Shown here in pieces: positions 17,201 through 24,935 of a stretch of DNA of 64,000 bases. The notes beneath the pieces were generated by a model. That model was not told where the DNA came from. It did no database searches and saw nothing but the letters and a program-made list of their open reading frames with translations. Positions within the stretch are counted from its first letter, which is position 1. Every line of letters starts with the position of its first letter. The DNA comes from Peptococcaceae bacterium UBA4068 (GTDB taxonomy: Bacteria > Bacillota > Dehalobacteriia > UBA4068), in NCBI GenBank assembly GCA_002382665.1, contig DFZA01000005.1:1-64000 (forward strand), written 5' to 3'. A program made the position numbers and the translations under genes.

Positions 17201-17793
17201 CTATCGAGGAATACGCCGAGGTAGACGAGCGTTTCCGCTTCCTGACCGGCCAGCGCGACGATCTCAACGAGGCCAGCCAACATCTCAATCAGGTGATTGG
17301 CGAGATGGACGGCATTATGGCCGGACGCTTCCGCAAAGCGTTCAACAGCCTCAACGAGGAATTCGACAAGTCGTTCCGTCGCTTGTTCCGGGGTGGGTCG
17401 GCGCAGTTGGTGCTCAGCGACCCCGACGATATACTGGAAACAGGCGTCGATATACTGGTGTCGCCACCGGGCAAAAAGGTTATAAACCATAATCTACTCT
17501 CCGGCGGAGAGAAGGCGCTGATCGGCATCGCGCTGATGTTTGCGGTGCTGGAGGTGCGCCCGACGCCGTTTTGCATTATGGACGAGGTCGACGCGGCGCT
17601 CGACGAGGCTAATATCGACCGCTTTACCGCCTGCATCAAGGAGATGGCCTACAAGAGCCAGTTCGTGATGATCTCCCACCGTCAGAGCACTATGGAGGTG
17701 GCTGAAAGCCTCTGGGGCGTGACCATGGAGGAGGAGGGCGTGTCCAAGCTGATTTCGGTGCGCTTCAAGGACGACACTGCGCAACTGGCATAA
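14218..17793 (+). CDS. smc: Chromosome segregation protein SMC
   Basis: The 1,191-residue SMC ATPase, which with ScpA and ScpB forms the condensin that compacts and separates sister chromosomes. The N-terminal head has Walker A GPNGSGKS at residues 31-38. A first coiled coil runs to about 500, a hinge from about 503 to 670 (GFYPGVRGVLLG, FLPLDILKPR), then a second glutamine-rich coiled coil. The C-terminal head has the signature LLSGGEKAL near 1092 and Walker B FCIMDEVDAALDEAN near 1117. ATG 14218 directly follows the radical SAM stop codon; the family start MYLKKIDLLGFKSF is intact. ftsY follows after 27 bp. Confidence 0.98.
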   Translation: MYLKKIDLLGFKSFPGKTCINFEPGISCIVGPNGSGKSNIADALRWVLGEQNARTIRGSKLEDVIFSGSGKRKPLGMAEVTLTLDNSDNYLNLPLSEVTVTRRTFRGGNSEYQINDQSCRLKDIHDLFVDSGIGIEGVSVINQGQINELINARPDDRRELVEETAGIVKYRNRKREASRKLEETQRHLERVADIIGELEGRIEPLRIQSEAAQKWQELSSAADKLDIGISVKVLAEAKDKLTEAEASLDEAEQKILAEDTHRMQVAAEAEQLKLQISSLGEEVAELKQQFYQMQNQREKAEGNLALAKTNLANTLENRQRQEKEQTQLLALWQDKQDNAAQLTEKLAADTQIVNELEQQILTHDQGGQDLRDAVALLSERLEAAKGKAFELANQLAEQRNQIHYQQQLADKNNLAKIQVGERLTSLDALQQQAQTEIEEKNNTLAQGKSLSEQLSAEIAEAEKQLLKENEQIQQLSESETECQYQMHGLQTRLKMLEEMSETYQGFYPGVRGVLLGKKQGKPGLDGIIDVMANLLDVPEKYRVATEAYLGASLQNIATVSKQAANAAISYLKANDLGKATFLPLDILKPRPAADFSRALKIDGVYGRLSELVGCDKQIEPARDFMLNCVLLAKDMDAALNAAKALDFRWSVVTLDGDMVNPGASVSGGSRNKKDSALLERRHQLGKLQQQLAELQQQIDKHQQSLLKMRQRTAELNTANDNRRRQYYQLNNNALVLKGDIEHLQATGMGYRREQAALMAERQNLSEELLGIEDNIKEAEELQQQFDAENQQLMTQIGELQQQLQHKQELASQQQEDLTSQRVDLASQKQQLLADQKTIEQLNQDIENLSWDAEDKNSDLQELAKTETEQQQAISDADQEIIAINQQLLTAEDHLNNKHHGLIAEEERLGTLEKAEKQSLRASEELRNAAHQQQLKIARIQADWENEEAKLSEKYNMSFNEAKLVEFEELPRREMKSRLEALRQQIKEIGNVNLGAIEEYAEVDERFRFLTGQRDDLNEASQHLNQVIGEMDGIMAGRFRKAFNSLNEEFDKSFRRLFRGGSAQLVLSDPDDILETGVDILVSPPGKKVINHNLLSGGEKALIGIALMFAVLEVRPTPFCIMDEVDAALDEANIDRFTACIKEMAYKSQFVMISHRQSTMEVAESLWGVTMEEEGVSKLISVRFKDDTAQLA

Positions 17794-17820
17794 ATTTTTG
17801 ATTGACCAAAGGAGACTGCT

Positions 17821-18732
17821 ATGGGAATATTTCAACGGTTGCAGGCCGGTTTGGCCAAAACCAGAAGCAATTTTATCGGCTCGCTGTCGGCAGTGTTCAG
17901 CGGCGCCGTTGACGATGATTTTTTTGAGGAACTCGAGGACGCTTTGATCTGCGCCGACGTCGGCGTCAACAGTTCGCTGCAATTGGTGGACGTGCTGCGT
18001 AAACGCGCCAAAAAAGACCATATCAAGGAGCGGCAAGAGCTCTGGCAGGTGATGCAGGAGGAGATCACCGCCATGCTGACGGCGGGCGGCGACGGCGAAA
18101 TAGTCATTGAGCCGGACAAGCTGAATATTCTCGTGCTGACCGGCGTCAACGGCGCTGGCAAAACCACTACTATCGGTAAACTGGCCGCTCTTTATACCGG
18201 CCAAGGCAAAAAGGTGCTGCTGGCGGCAGCCGATACATTCCGCGCCGCGGCGGCAGAGCAGTTGGCTACCTGGGCGGAGCGCGCCGGTGTCAGCTGCATC
18301 CGTCAGGAAGAGGGCGCCGATCCGGCGGCGGTGGTTTACGACGCGATTCAGGCAGCGCAGGCGCGTCATGTCGATGTGCTGCTGGTTGACACGGCAGGTA
18401 GGCTGCAGAACAAAACTAATCTGATGAACGAGCTGTCCAAAATCGGGCGGGTGATCGACAACAACGCCGCCGAGGCGCATACCGAAAAACTGCTGGTACT
18501 TGACGCAGGCATCGGCCAGAACGCCATCAGCCAGGCCAGATTGTTCGGCGAGGCTGTCGAGCTGACCGGCTTGATCCTGACCAAACTGGACGGTACCGCC
18601 AAAGGCGGGGCGGTGATCGGCATCGTCAATGAAAGCGGGCTGCCGGTTAAGATGATCGGCGTTGGTGAAAAGACAGAGGATTTGCGTCCGTTCCAACCAG
18701 CGGATTTTGCCGCCGCGCTGTTCAATGAATAA
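17821..18732 (+). CDS. ftsY: Signal recognition particle receptor FtsY
   Basis: FtsY is the membrane receptor that docks ribosome-SRP complexes at the Sec translocon. In this 303-residue SRP GTPase the G1 loop GVNGAGKTTTIGKLA is near residue 107, DTFRAAAAEQL follows, G3 DTAGR is near 189 and G4 TKLDGTAKGG near 253. There is no long acidic A domain; the N-terminus MGIFQRLQAGLAKTR is an amphipathic helix that could mediate membrane contact. AAAGGAG precedes ATG 17821. In relatives ylxM and ffh follow directly. Here they are 24.7 kb away. Confidence 0.97.
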   Translation: MGIFQRLQAGLAKTRSNFIGSLSAVFSGAVDDDFFEELEDALICADVGVNSSLQLVDVLRKRAKKDHIKERQELWQVMQEEITAMLTAGGDGEIVIEPDKLNILVLTGVNGAGKTTTIGKLAALYTGQGKKVLLAAADTFRAAAAEQLATWAERAGVSCIRQEEGADPAAVVYDAIQAAQARHVDVLLVDTAGRLQNKTNLMNELSKIGRVIDNNAAEAHTEKLLVLDAGIGQNAISQARLFGEAVELTGLILTKLDGTAKGGAVIGIVNESGLPVKMIGVGEKTEDLRPFQPADFAAALFNE

Positions 18733-18758
18733 GCTTTGATAACGGAGGAGGTTATATT

Positions 18759-19541
18759 ATGGCATTGGGAGTAATCAGCGGTAGCGGCCTCTATGATTTT
18801 GACCTGCTGGCTGGCAGTGTGCGCGAGGAGGTCAGCACGCCTTACGGAGAGGCGTTGATTTACCGCGCTACGGTGGACGGTGAAGATATTTGCTTCCTAC
18901 CGCGACACGGCAAGCAGCACAGCGTATTGCCGCATATGATCAATTACCGCGCCAACATCTGCGCCCTCAAACAGGCCGGAGTTAATGAAATCATGGCCTT
19001 TTGCTGCGTCGGCAGCCTGACGCGGGATTTGCCGCCGGGCAGCCTGGTGATGCTCGATCAGTTCATTGATTTCACCTACGGGCGCGAACATACTTTTGCC
19101 GCGCCGGGGCTGGTTGCTCATACCGATATGACCCATCCTTATTGCCCGCGTTTAAGCAAACGGGCGCTGGAGCTGGGACGTGAAGCGGGCTTAAAAATAG
19201 CGGAGGGTGGCGTTTACGTCTGCACCCAGGGGCCTCGTTTTGAAACGCCTGCCGAGATCAAAGCCTTTGCCTTACTTGGCGGCACAGTCGTCGGCATGAC
19301 CGGAGTACCGGAGGCGCAGTTGGCCAGAGAGGCAGGTATCTGCTATGCTTCGCTGGCGATGATTGCTAATTTTGCCGCCGGTATGCAGGAGGCGATTAGC
19401 GGCGAGGAGGTTAATATCTTTGTCAACGCCAACAAAGAAAATATTGAATTATTATTGCGGCAGTTGATCGAAAAGGGGCTCGGCCAGCGCGATTGCGGTT
19501 GCGCCGCAAGTATGATCAAGGCTTGCCAACTTTGGAAATAG
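18759..19541 (+). CDS. Methylthio-purine nucleoside phosphorylase, probably S-methyl-5'-thioinosine type
   Basis: A 260-residue trimeric PNP/MTAP-family phosphorylase: ISGSGLYDF (phosphate loop), FLPRHGKQHSVLPHMINYRAN, TQGPRFETPAEI and MTGVPEAQLAREAGICYASLAM. Adenine-specific MTA phosphorylases have an Asp-rich TDYD after this last motif to bind the adenine amino group. Here the segment reads MIANFAAG, with the Asn found in 6-oxopurine enzymes. That points to methylthioinosine rather than methylthioadenosine as substrate. The next gene encodes an MTA/SAH deaminase that would make that substrate, so the pair would yield hypoxanthine and methylthioribose-1-phosphate. The specificity is an inference from motif and context. 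Confidence 0.85.
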   Translation: MALGVISGSGLYDFDLLAGSVREEVSTPYGEALIYRATVDGEDICFLPRHGKQHSVLPHMINYRANICALKQAGVNEIMAFCCVGSLTRDLPPGSLVMLDQFIDFTYGREHTFAAPGLVAHTDMTHPYCPRLSKRALELGREAGLKIAEGGVYVCTQGPRFETPAEIKAFALLGGTVVGMTGVPEAQLAREAGICYASLAMIANFAAGMQEAISGEEVNIFVNANKENIELLLRQLIEKGLGQRDCGCAASMIKACQLWK

Positions 19542-19553
19542 AAGGAGAAACAG

Positions 19554-20849
19554 ATGACTACCGTAATCAAGAATCTGCAGATATTATCGATGGAGAAAGA
19601 AAACGGCAGTATCAAGCCGCCGTTTGCCGGAAATATTTTAATAGAAGGCGACAAGATCAGCTATATCGGCGACAAATTGCCGGATTACAGTAAACTGGCG
19701 GAAGAGATCGACGGCAGCGGCATGCTGGCCATGCCGGGGCTGATCAACGCCCATACCCACGCGATCATGACGCTGTTCCGCGGCTGGGGCGACGATATGG
19801 AGCTGATGAGCTGGCTGGAGAAACGCATCTGGCCGATCGAGGATAAGCTGACCGACGCTGACGCCAAAGCCGGGGCGGCCTTGGCGGTTGCTGAGATGAT
19901 TAAAAGCGGTACCACCGCTTTTGCCGATATGTATATGTTTTGTGAACAACTGGCCGAAGTAGCGGCCAACGGCGGTATCCGCGCCTCAATTGCGGCGGGG
20001 ATATCCGATAATTCGATGGATAAGCTGCCGGATATTGTTGATTTTGCCTGCCAATACCGGGGTTCAGCCGATGGTCTTATTACCACCATGCTGGGGCCGC
20101 ACGCGCCTTTTACCTGTAGCAAACAATCATTGACCATGATTGCCGCAGCAGGCCGCCGCTATAATCTGCCGCTGCATATCCATCTGGCGGAAACGCTGAC
20201 GGAAATGGAGATAATCGAGGAGCGTTACGAATGCACGCCGGCGCGGCTTTTGGCCGACTGCGGTTTCTTTGAAGGCAACAAATCGCTGCTGGCGCACGGC
20301 GTTTATCTCAGCGACGAAGATATGGATCTGCTGACCGGTAAGGATCTGGCGATAGTGCATAACCCGATCAGTAACCTCAAACTGGCCAGTGGTATCGCGC
20401 CGGTAGCGGAGATGCTGGATCGCGGCATTACCGTGGCGCTCGGTACCGACAGCGCCTGCAGCAATAACAATCTTGATATGTTCGAGGAGATCAAGACCGC
20501 GGCGATCATAGCCAAGGTCAAAGACCTCGACCCGACAGTGATACCGGCTGCTGAAGCCCTGGGAATGGCGATAACCGGCGGGGCCAAGGCTTTAGGGTTG
20601 GAGGATGTCGGGGAGCTTAAAGCGGGTATGAAGGCCGATTTGATATTGATTGATTTAAACAAGACGCATTTTGCGCCGGAACATGATCTGCTCTCTCATC
20701 TGGTTTATGCCGCCCACGGCGACGACGTTGATACGGTGATTGTCAACGGCCAAACCCTGATGCGCTCGCGCCAGTTGCTGACCATGGATGAAGAAAAAAT
20801 CATTGCCGAGGCCAATAAAACCGCCAAGCGGCTTTGCTATAATAAATAA
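19554..20849 (+). CDS. mtaD: 5-methylthioadenosine / S-adenosylhomocysteine deaminase
   Basis: A 431-residue amidohydrolase-superfamily deaminase that removes the 6-amino group of methylthioadenosine or S-adenosylhomocysteine to give the inosine forms. Metal ligands are visible as NAHTHAIMTLFRG, HIHLAET, the HG of LLAHGVYLS and LGTDSACSNNNLDMF. N- and C-terminal strands form the usual composite domain (MPGLINAHTH; GMKADLILIDL). It starts 13 nt after the phosphorylase gene behind GAAGGAGA and is very probably cotranscribed with it. Together they handle the by-products of polyamine synthesis and SAM-dependent methylation. Confidence 0.93.
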   Translation: MTTVIKNLQILSMEKENGSIKPPFAGNILIEGDKISYIGDKLPDYSKLAEEIDGSGMLAMPGLINAHTHAIMTLFRGWGDDMELMSWLEKRIWPIEDKLTDADAKAGAALAVAEMIKSGTTAFADMYMFCEQLAEVAANGGIRASIAAGISDNSMDKLPDIVDFACQYRGSADGLITTMLGPHAPFTCSKQSLTMIAAAGRRYNLPLHIHLAETLTEMEIIEERYECTPARLLADCGFFEGNKSLLAHGVYLSDEDMDLLTGKDLAIVHNPISNLKLASGIAPVAEMLDRGITVALGTDSACSNNNLDMFEEIKTAAIIAKVKDLDPTVIPAAEALGMAITGGAKALGLEDVGELKAGMKADLILIDLNKTHFAPEHDLLSHLVYAAHGDDVDTVIVNGQTLMRSRQLLTMDEEKIIAEANKTAKRLCYNK

Positions 20850-20924
20850 TTTACTAACTTTTTTATACAAAAAAGCACCTTGCCATATCTTATCTTTTAT
20901 TTTTTTATAGAAGGAGACATATAA

Positions 20925-21842
20925 ATGTTCACAAACTTTAGCGAGGAAGCGAAAAGTTTTATAAAGAATCCACTGGGCATTATAGGATTATTATTAGCCT
21001 TTGTTGAAGCTATTGCTGCAATTGTTATAATTAAAAGTACATTATGTTATTCCCTAAATTTGATTTTGGTTTTATTTATAGTATTATTCCCATGTATGGT
21101 ACTCGTTGTGTTTTACCTGTTGGTTTCACGATATCCTGAGAATTTATATTCTCCTGCTGATTATAAAGGTGTAGATAATTTTTTAAAAAGTTATAATCCA
21201 GCGAATCAGAAAGAAGAACTTACTAAAAAAAGAAAGCAAAAAGTTAATTCTATACAATCTAGAGAAGGTATGAGTGAAGAAGATATTAACGTTATAAAAG
21301 AAAATTTAAATAGTATTTTTGAAACACAAAAGAAATTAGCTATACAAAAAAATGAGGTATTATTAGTTGAAGAAGAACAGAAAAAAACAGATGAGCGTTG
21401 GGATACTTATGAGAAAGAAAAGCTAAAAAAATATAGAGTTGAAATAACACCAATGGAAAAAAGTTATAACCTGATATCTGAATTAAAAAGCAGAGGCTAC
21501 AATGCTAATTTATATTCTTCACCCGGAGATATTAAGAAAAATGAGAACTATCAAGAATATGAAGCAATATGGTTAGGAAGTGAAGTGCCAGTTAAAATGG
21601 CAATTGAAGTAATTAAAGTCGCTAAATCAATATTTCCACATTTAAAATATATCGAATTAAATGATTCATCAGGCGCACCTGATTATGTGAAATATGAAGT
21701 GTATATAGGAGGGGCAACAAGTACTGCAATTGAACGTGGATTAAAAGAGTTAACTTATCAAGACTTCGAAAAGTTATATACATTAGAAAACAAATCAGAA
21801 TTACATAAATATGTTAGGGGTTTTGGATTCGATAATATATAG
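20925..21842 (+). CDS. Membrane-anchored coiled-coil protein, unknown function
   Basis: A 305-residue protein not recognisable as any family. Two membrane helices lie at about residues 18-37 and 43-68. The rest is cytosolic: a lysine- and glutamate-rich coiled coil (residues 95-165, with EEEQKKTDERWDTYEKEK) and a small alpha/beta domain (165-300). The gene is clearly AT-richer than mtaD upstream and uses A/T-ending codons, suggesting recent acquisition. It has a strong AAGGAG site and its own terminator, so it is a single-gene unit. It marks the left edge of the accessory block inside the ftsY-ylxM interval. Confidence 0.6.
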   Translation: MFTNFSEEAKSFIKNPLGIIGLLLAFVEAIAAIVIIKSTLCYSLNLILVLFIVLFPCMVLVVFYLLVSRYPENLYSPADYKGVDNFLKSYNPANQKEELTKKRKQKVNSIQSREGMSEEDINVIKENLNSIFETQKKLAIQKNEVLLVEEEQKKTDERWDTYEKEKLKKYRVEITPMEKSYNLISELKSRGYNANLYSSPGDIKKNENYQEYEAIWLGSEVPVKMAIEVIKVAKSIFPHLKYIELNDSSGAPDYVKYEVYIGGATSTAIERGLKELTYQDFEKLYTLENKSELHKYVRGFGFDNI

Positions 21843-21868
21843 TTTTTCTTTACAGGTAAAAACAAATA

Positions 21869-21893
21869 AGCACCCTTTTGTTGAGGGTGCTTT
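21869..21893 (+). terminator. Terminator after the unknown membrane protein
   Basis: AGCACCCT (21869-21876) pairs with AGGGTGCT (21884-21891), with only a short T tail. Confidence 0.6.
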
Positions 21894-21975
21894 GCAGTAG
21901 CTCTTGTTATGTTTATGAATATTAATTATTAATCTCTGTATTTTGCTAGAGAAGCTATGGAAACGGTGATAAATC

Positions 21976-22548
21976 ATGAAGGAATATAAAAGAGAATACC
22001 CCTTGTTTTCTTTATGTGGCCTTAATTGCGGACTTTGCCCGAGATATCAGAGTGAGGGAACATCAAAGTGTCCCGGATGCGGCGGCAAGGATTTTCACCT
22101 GCAACACCCAAGTTGCGCAGTAATTACCTGCAGTAAAAAGCAGGGGGATATTGAGTATTGCTTTCAATGCAAAAATTATCAATGTAATAGATATAAAAGC
22201 CCAAGTGAAAAAGATTCGTTTATCACATATCGGAATGTTATTAGCGATATGCGCAAGGCTATGGACCACGGAATAGAACAGTATCAGGCGGAACTAAATG
22301 AGAAAATTTCGTTTTTGGAATACTTAATCAGAAATTATAATGACGGCAGGAGAAAAAGTTTTTATTGTACCTCTGTCAATCTTCTTGACCTGGCGGATTT
22401 ATATGATATAAAAGAACGTATTCAGAAGTTAGATGAAACAATTGCCCGAAAAGAAAAAATAAAAATAATAGAGTTATGGTTTGAAGAAAAAGCAAAGAGT
22501 AAAAATATTGACCTTAAGCTAAAGAAAATGAATCTTAATTGTCAATGA
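21976..22548 (+). CDS. DUF3795 cysteine-rich protein
   Basis: A 190-residue protein. The N-terminal half matches the DUF3795 pattern: LCGLNCGLCPRYQSEG, CPGCGGKDF, CAVITCSKKQG and YCFQCKNYQC, nine or more cysteines that probably bind zinc or an Fe-S cluster. The C-terminal half is charged and helical. Such proteins are common in Clostridia and Methanogens and have no known function. No strong ribosome binding site is visible before ATG 21976 (GGAAACGG is the nearest). It stands alone between a terminator and the PilZ gene. Confidence 0.75.
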   Translation: MKEYKREYPLFSLCGLNCGLCPRYQSEGTSKCPGCGGKDFHLQHPSCAVITCSKKQGDIEYCFQCKNYQCNRYKSPSEKDSFITYRNVISDMRKAMDHGIEQYQAELNEKISFLEYLIRNYNDGRRKSFYCTSVNLLDLADLYDIKERIQKLDETIARKEKIKIIELWFEEKAKSKNIDLKLKKMNLNCQ

Positions 22549-22573
22549 GTGGTGTTACGAAAGGAAAGAAATT

Positions 22574-23260
22574 ATGCAGTCGATTGATTTAAAACTCGGT
22601 GATAAACTGACCATCAGCACCAAAGACGGCTATCGCTCCAAGCATCCATACCCAAGCCGCGTGGCGGACATATTGGGTAAAAGCCTGTTTCTTGTCAACG
22701 CGCCGATATTCAGGGGAAAAGTAGTTGCGCTGCGGCTTGATAAAGAATATATTTTTATGTTTTATACCGAGGAAGGATTATATCAGGCAAAAGGCACGAT
22801 CGAGGAGTATTGCTTTGAGAATAACGCCGCCCTGATAAAAATCAAAGTTGATGATTTTGAACGTGTGCAGCGAAGGCGGTTTTTCAGGGTAAGTGTAGTC
22901 ATGGATTTTACATACACACGGTTGAAAGACGCGGATGAGCCCGCATCGGTCAGAAATATTCCTATCTATAAAGGGGTTATAGAGAATCTCAGCGGCGGTG
23001 GCATATGTTTTGTAACAGACGAGCTATTGACATCAAATGAGAACATTTTATGCAGTATTTTGCTCAATAACGCGTCCATTACCGTCGAGGGAAAAGTACT
23101 GTCCGTAGAGCCGTTGGAAAATCATAACGATATATTCGAATACCGAGTTGAGCTGGTCAATATCGAAGAACAGCAGCAGGAACGAATTGTAAAATATGTA
23201 TTGGAAAAAGAGCTGGAATTAATCAGGAAAAAGAAACTGGAAGACGAAAATAACGACTGA
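22574..23260 (+). CDS. PilZ-domain c-di-GMP effector, YcgR-like
   Basis: A 228-residue protein with an N-terminal YcgR-type domain (residues 1-95) and a C-terminal PilZ domain. Both c-di-GMP-binding motifs are present: RRRFFR near residue 98 (RxxxR) and ENLSGGGI near 138 ((D/N)xSxxG). YcgR proteins slow flagellar motors or control exopolysaccharide when c-di-GMP rises. No flagellar gene is in the window. The gene follows the DUF3795 gene by 25 bp and a GGDEF gene lies 200 bp downstream, so maker and receptor of the signal are neighbours. AAAGGAAAG precedes ATG 22574. Confidence 0.88.
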   Translation: MQSIDLKLGDKLTISTKDGYRSKHPYPSRVADILGKSLFLVNAPIFRGKVVALRLDKEYIFMFYTEEGLYQAKGTIEEYCFENNAALIKIKVDDFERVQRRRFFRVSVVMDFTYTRLKDADEPASVRNIPIYKGVIENLSGGGICFVTDELLTSNENILCSILLNNASITVEGKVLSVEPLENHNDIFEYRVELVNIEEQQQERIVKYVLEKELELIRKKKLEDENND

Positions 23261-23270
23261 ACGCAGAATC

Positions 23271-23299
23271 TTGTTTAATTCCCTTATGGTCGATATAAT
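23271..23299 (+). promoter_or_regulatory. Possible promoter of the GGDEF gene
   Basis: TTGTTT (23271-23276) and a perfect TATAAT (23294-23299) are 17 nt apart. The -35 is weak. It would give a leader of about 155 nt in which I see no c-di-GMP riboswitch. Confidence 0.4.
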
Positions 23300-23459
23300 A
23301 AATTATATAACTAACTACATTCCGATAAAAAAGACATTCTCGATTATGACTTAATAATGATAAGCAGGTCTAATAAAAAAATGCCCAGACAAATCATGGC
23401 AATAGAGAACTGTGGTAAATCGGCAGTGAGAACTTTTATTAGAATGGAGTTGATGGCAA

Positions 23460-24857
23460 TTGAAGGTAAAAGCATTTAAGAATTTGATATTATGTAGTGA
23501 AGATATCCTCATGGAAAAGGTATTAAAATACGCCAAAGAACGGAATTATGTAAAATATACTTCAACTCTTACAGAAGCATGGCGAGTATCAATATCGTGT
23601 CTTTCAGCGTCCATGATTAAAACTATTGAAACAAATGGCACCATTCCTGAGATAGATCCGAACCAAGACTACGCCCAAAATGAAATCGCTGAATTCGGAG
23701 TTTATGAAGCGCAAAAGCATAGATCAAGAGGCGTTACACTGGGGCTGTTCTTGGGATTAATGAAATATTACCAGCAAGCTTATGCGGATCTTATTCATGA
23801 AAGTGCACTTTTGCCTGAAGAAAAACAATTCTTTTTACAATATTTAAAACGATTTTTTGACCATGTTGAAATAGGCTTTGTTGTGGAATGGACAGGGTTA
23901 TCTGAAGAGCAGAAATTACAGGAGCTTCAGGATGCAAACAGAAATATGACCAATGAAAAAAACAAGTATCTGACTATTTTGGAAAGTATTTATGACCCTA
24001 TTATCATTGTAGATAAAGACAATAATATTGAAAATCTTAACTATCAGGCAGCAAAAGACTTTCTGGATGTAACTATTTCAGGTATGAAATATTACAGCAA
24101 TATTGAAACCGATCTGAAATTGAAGTGGTTAAAGCAGGATCTTATGGAATTTGACGGTCTGAAAAAGAATGAAATTTTGCAGGAAAAAACTATCCAAACT
24201 AAATCAGGATCCAAAACATATATAGTTAAATTCCAAAAGATGCTGGATGTAAGTGAAAAATATAGCGGGACTGTTATCATATTTAATGATATAACCGAAA
24301 GATTGAAAATCGAACGGAAATTGGCCAAGCAATATGAGAAGCTTGAGTATTACGCGTACACTGACCCTATGACAAAAGTTCTTAACCGCAGAACCGGGTT
24401 TATGAGGCTGGATCAAGAACTTGCTCTGTCATGTAGCCAAGGTATCTCCTTATCAATATGTTATATCGACATTGACGGATTGAAAGCAGTAAATGACACT
24501 TATGGACATACTGAAGGAGACCGCTTGATTAATTTCATCATCTCAACTATAAAATCATGTGTCAGAAAGATAGATTTGATTAGCCGCATGGGTGGGGATG
24601 AGTTCCTGATCATATTCCCGGACTGCACTGAGGCTGATGCCCAAAAAGTTATGCAACGGGTAAACGAAAAATTGGTGGAATATGATAAGAAAAGTAAAAA
24701 AGTATATAAACATTCTTTTAGTTATGGGCTAATGGAAGTGCCCATTGGCTGTAATATGAATGCCAACGAAGCTATTAAAATAGTTGACAAAAAGATGTAT
24801 CAGGATAAATCATTGAAGAAAATGCAAGCAATTAGTAAAAATGACTTGGTGTTATAG
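23460..24857 (+). CDS. Diguanylate cyclase with sensory N-terminus and PAS domain
   Basis: A 465-residue GGDEF protein. Residues 1-150 form a helical sensory domain resembling RsbR-type or globin-like input modules. A coiled linker follows, then a PAS domain (KYLTILESIYDPIIIVDKD, about 175-280), then the GGDEF domain from DPMTKVLNRRTGF. The active-site GGDEF is at residues 378-382 and is intact, and an I-site RKID lies five residues before it, so the enzyme should be active and subject to product inhibition. No membrane segment is seen. TTG 23460 is chosen: GGAG (23446-23449) is 10 nt upstream, and ATG 23453 is in a frame that closes at once. Confidence 0.88.
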   Translation: MKVKAFKNLILCSEDILMEKVLKYAKERNYVKYTSTLTEAWRVSISCLSASMIKTIETNGTIPEIDPNQDYAQNEIAEFGVYEAQKHRSRGVTLGLFLGLMKYYQQAYADLIHESALLPEEKQFFLQYLKRFFDHVEIGFVVEWTGLSEEQKLQELQDANRNMTNEKNKYLTILESIYDPIIIVDKDNNIENLNYQAAKDFLDVTISGMKYYSNIETDLKLKWLKQDLMEFDGLKKNEILQEKTIQTKSGSKTYIVKFQKMLDVSEKYSGTVIIFNDITERLKIERKLAKQYEKLEYYAYTDPMTKVLNRRTGFMRLDQELALSCSQGISLSICYIDIDGLKAVNDTYGHTEGDRLINFIISTIKSCVRKIDLISRMGGDEFLIIFPDCTEADAQKVMQRVNEKLVEYDKKSKKVYKHSFSYGLMEVPIGCNMNANEAIKIVDKKMYQDKSLKKMQAISKNDLVL

Positions 24858-24935
24858 TGGTTGTGAATATCTGCTTTGCAGCTGTGGGGTCTGTTCACAG
24901 CCATATGTGATGCCTATAAAAAATCAGGGGGGCGG

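Noticed and set aside
17494..18696. A 400-codon open frame antisense to smc and ftsY
   Set aside because: It is a shadow of GC-rich coding sequence; the plus-strand proteins are unmistakable and no family similarity is seen in the reverse frame.
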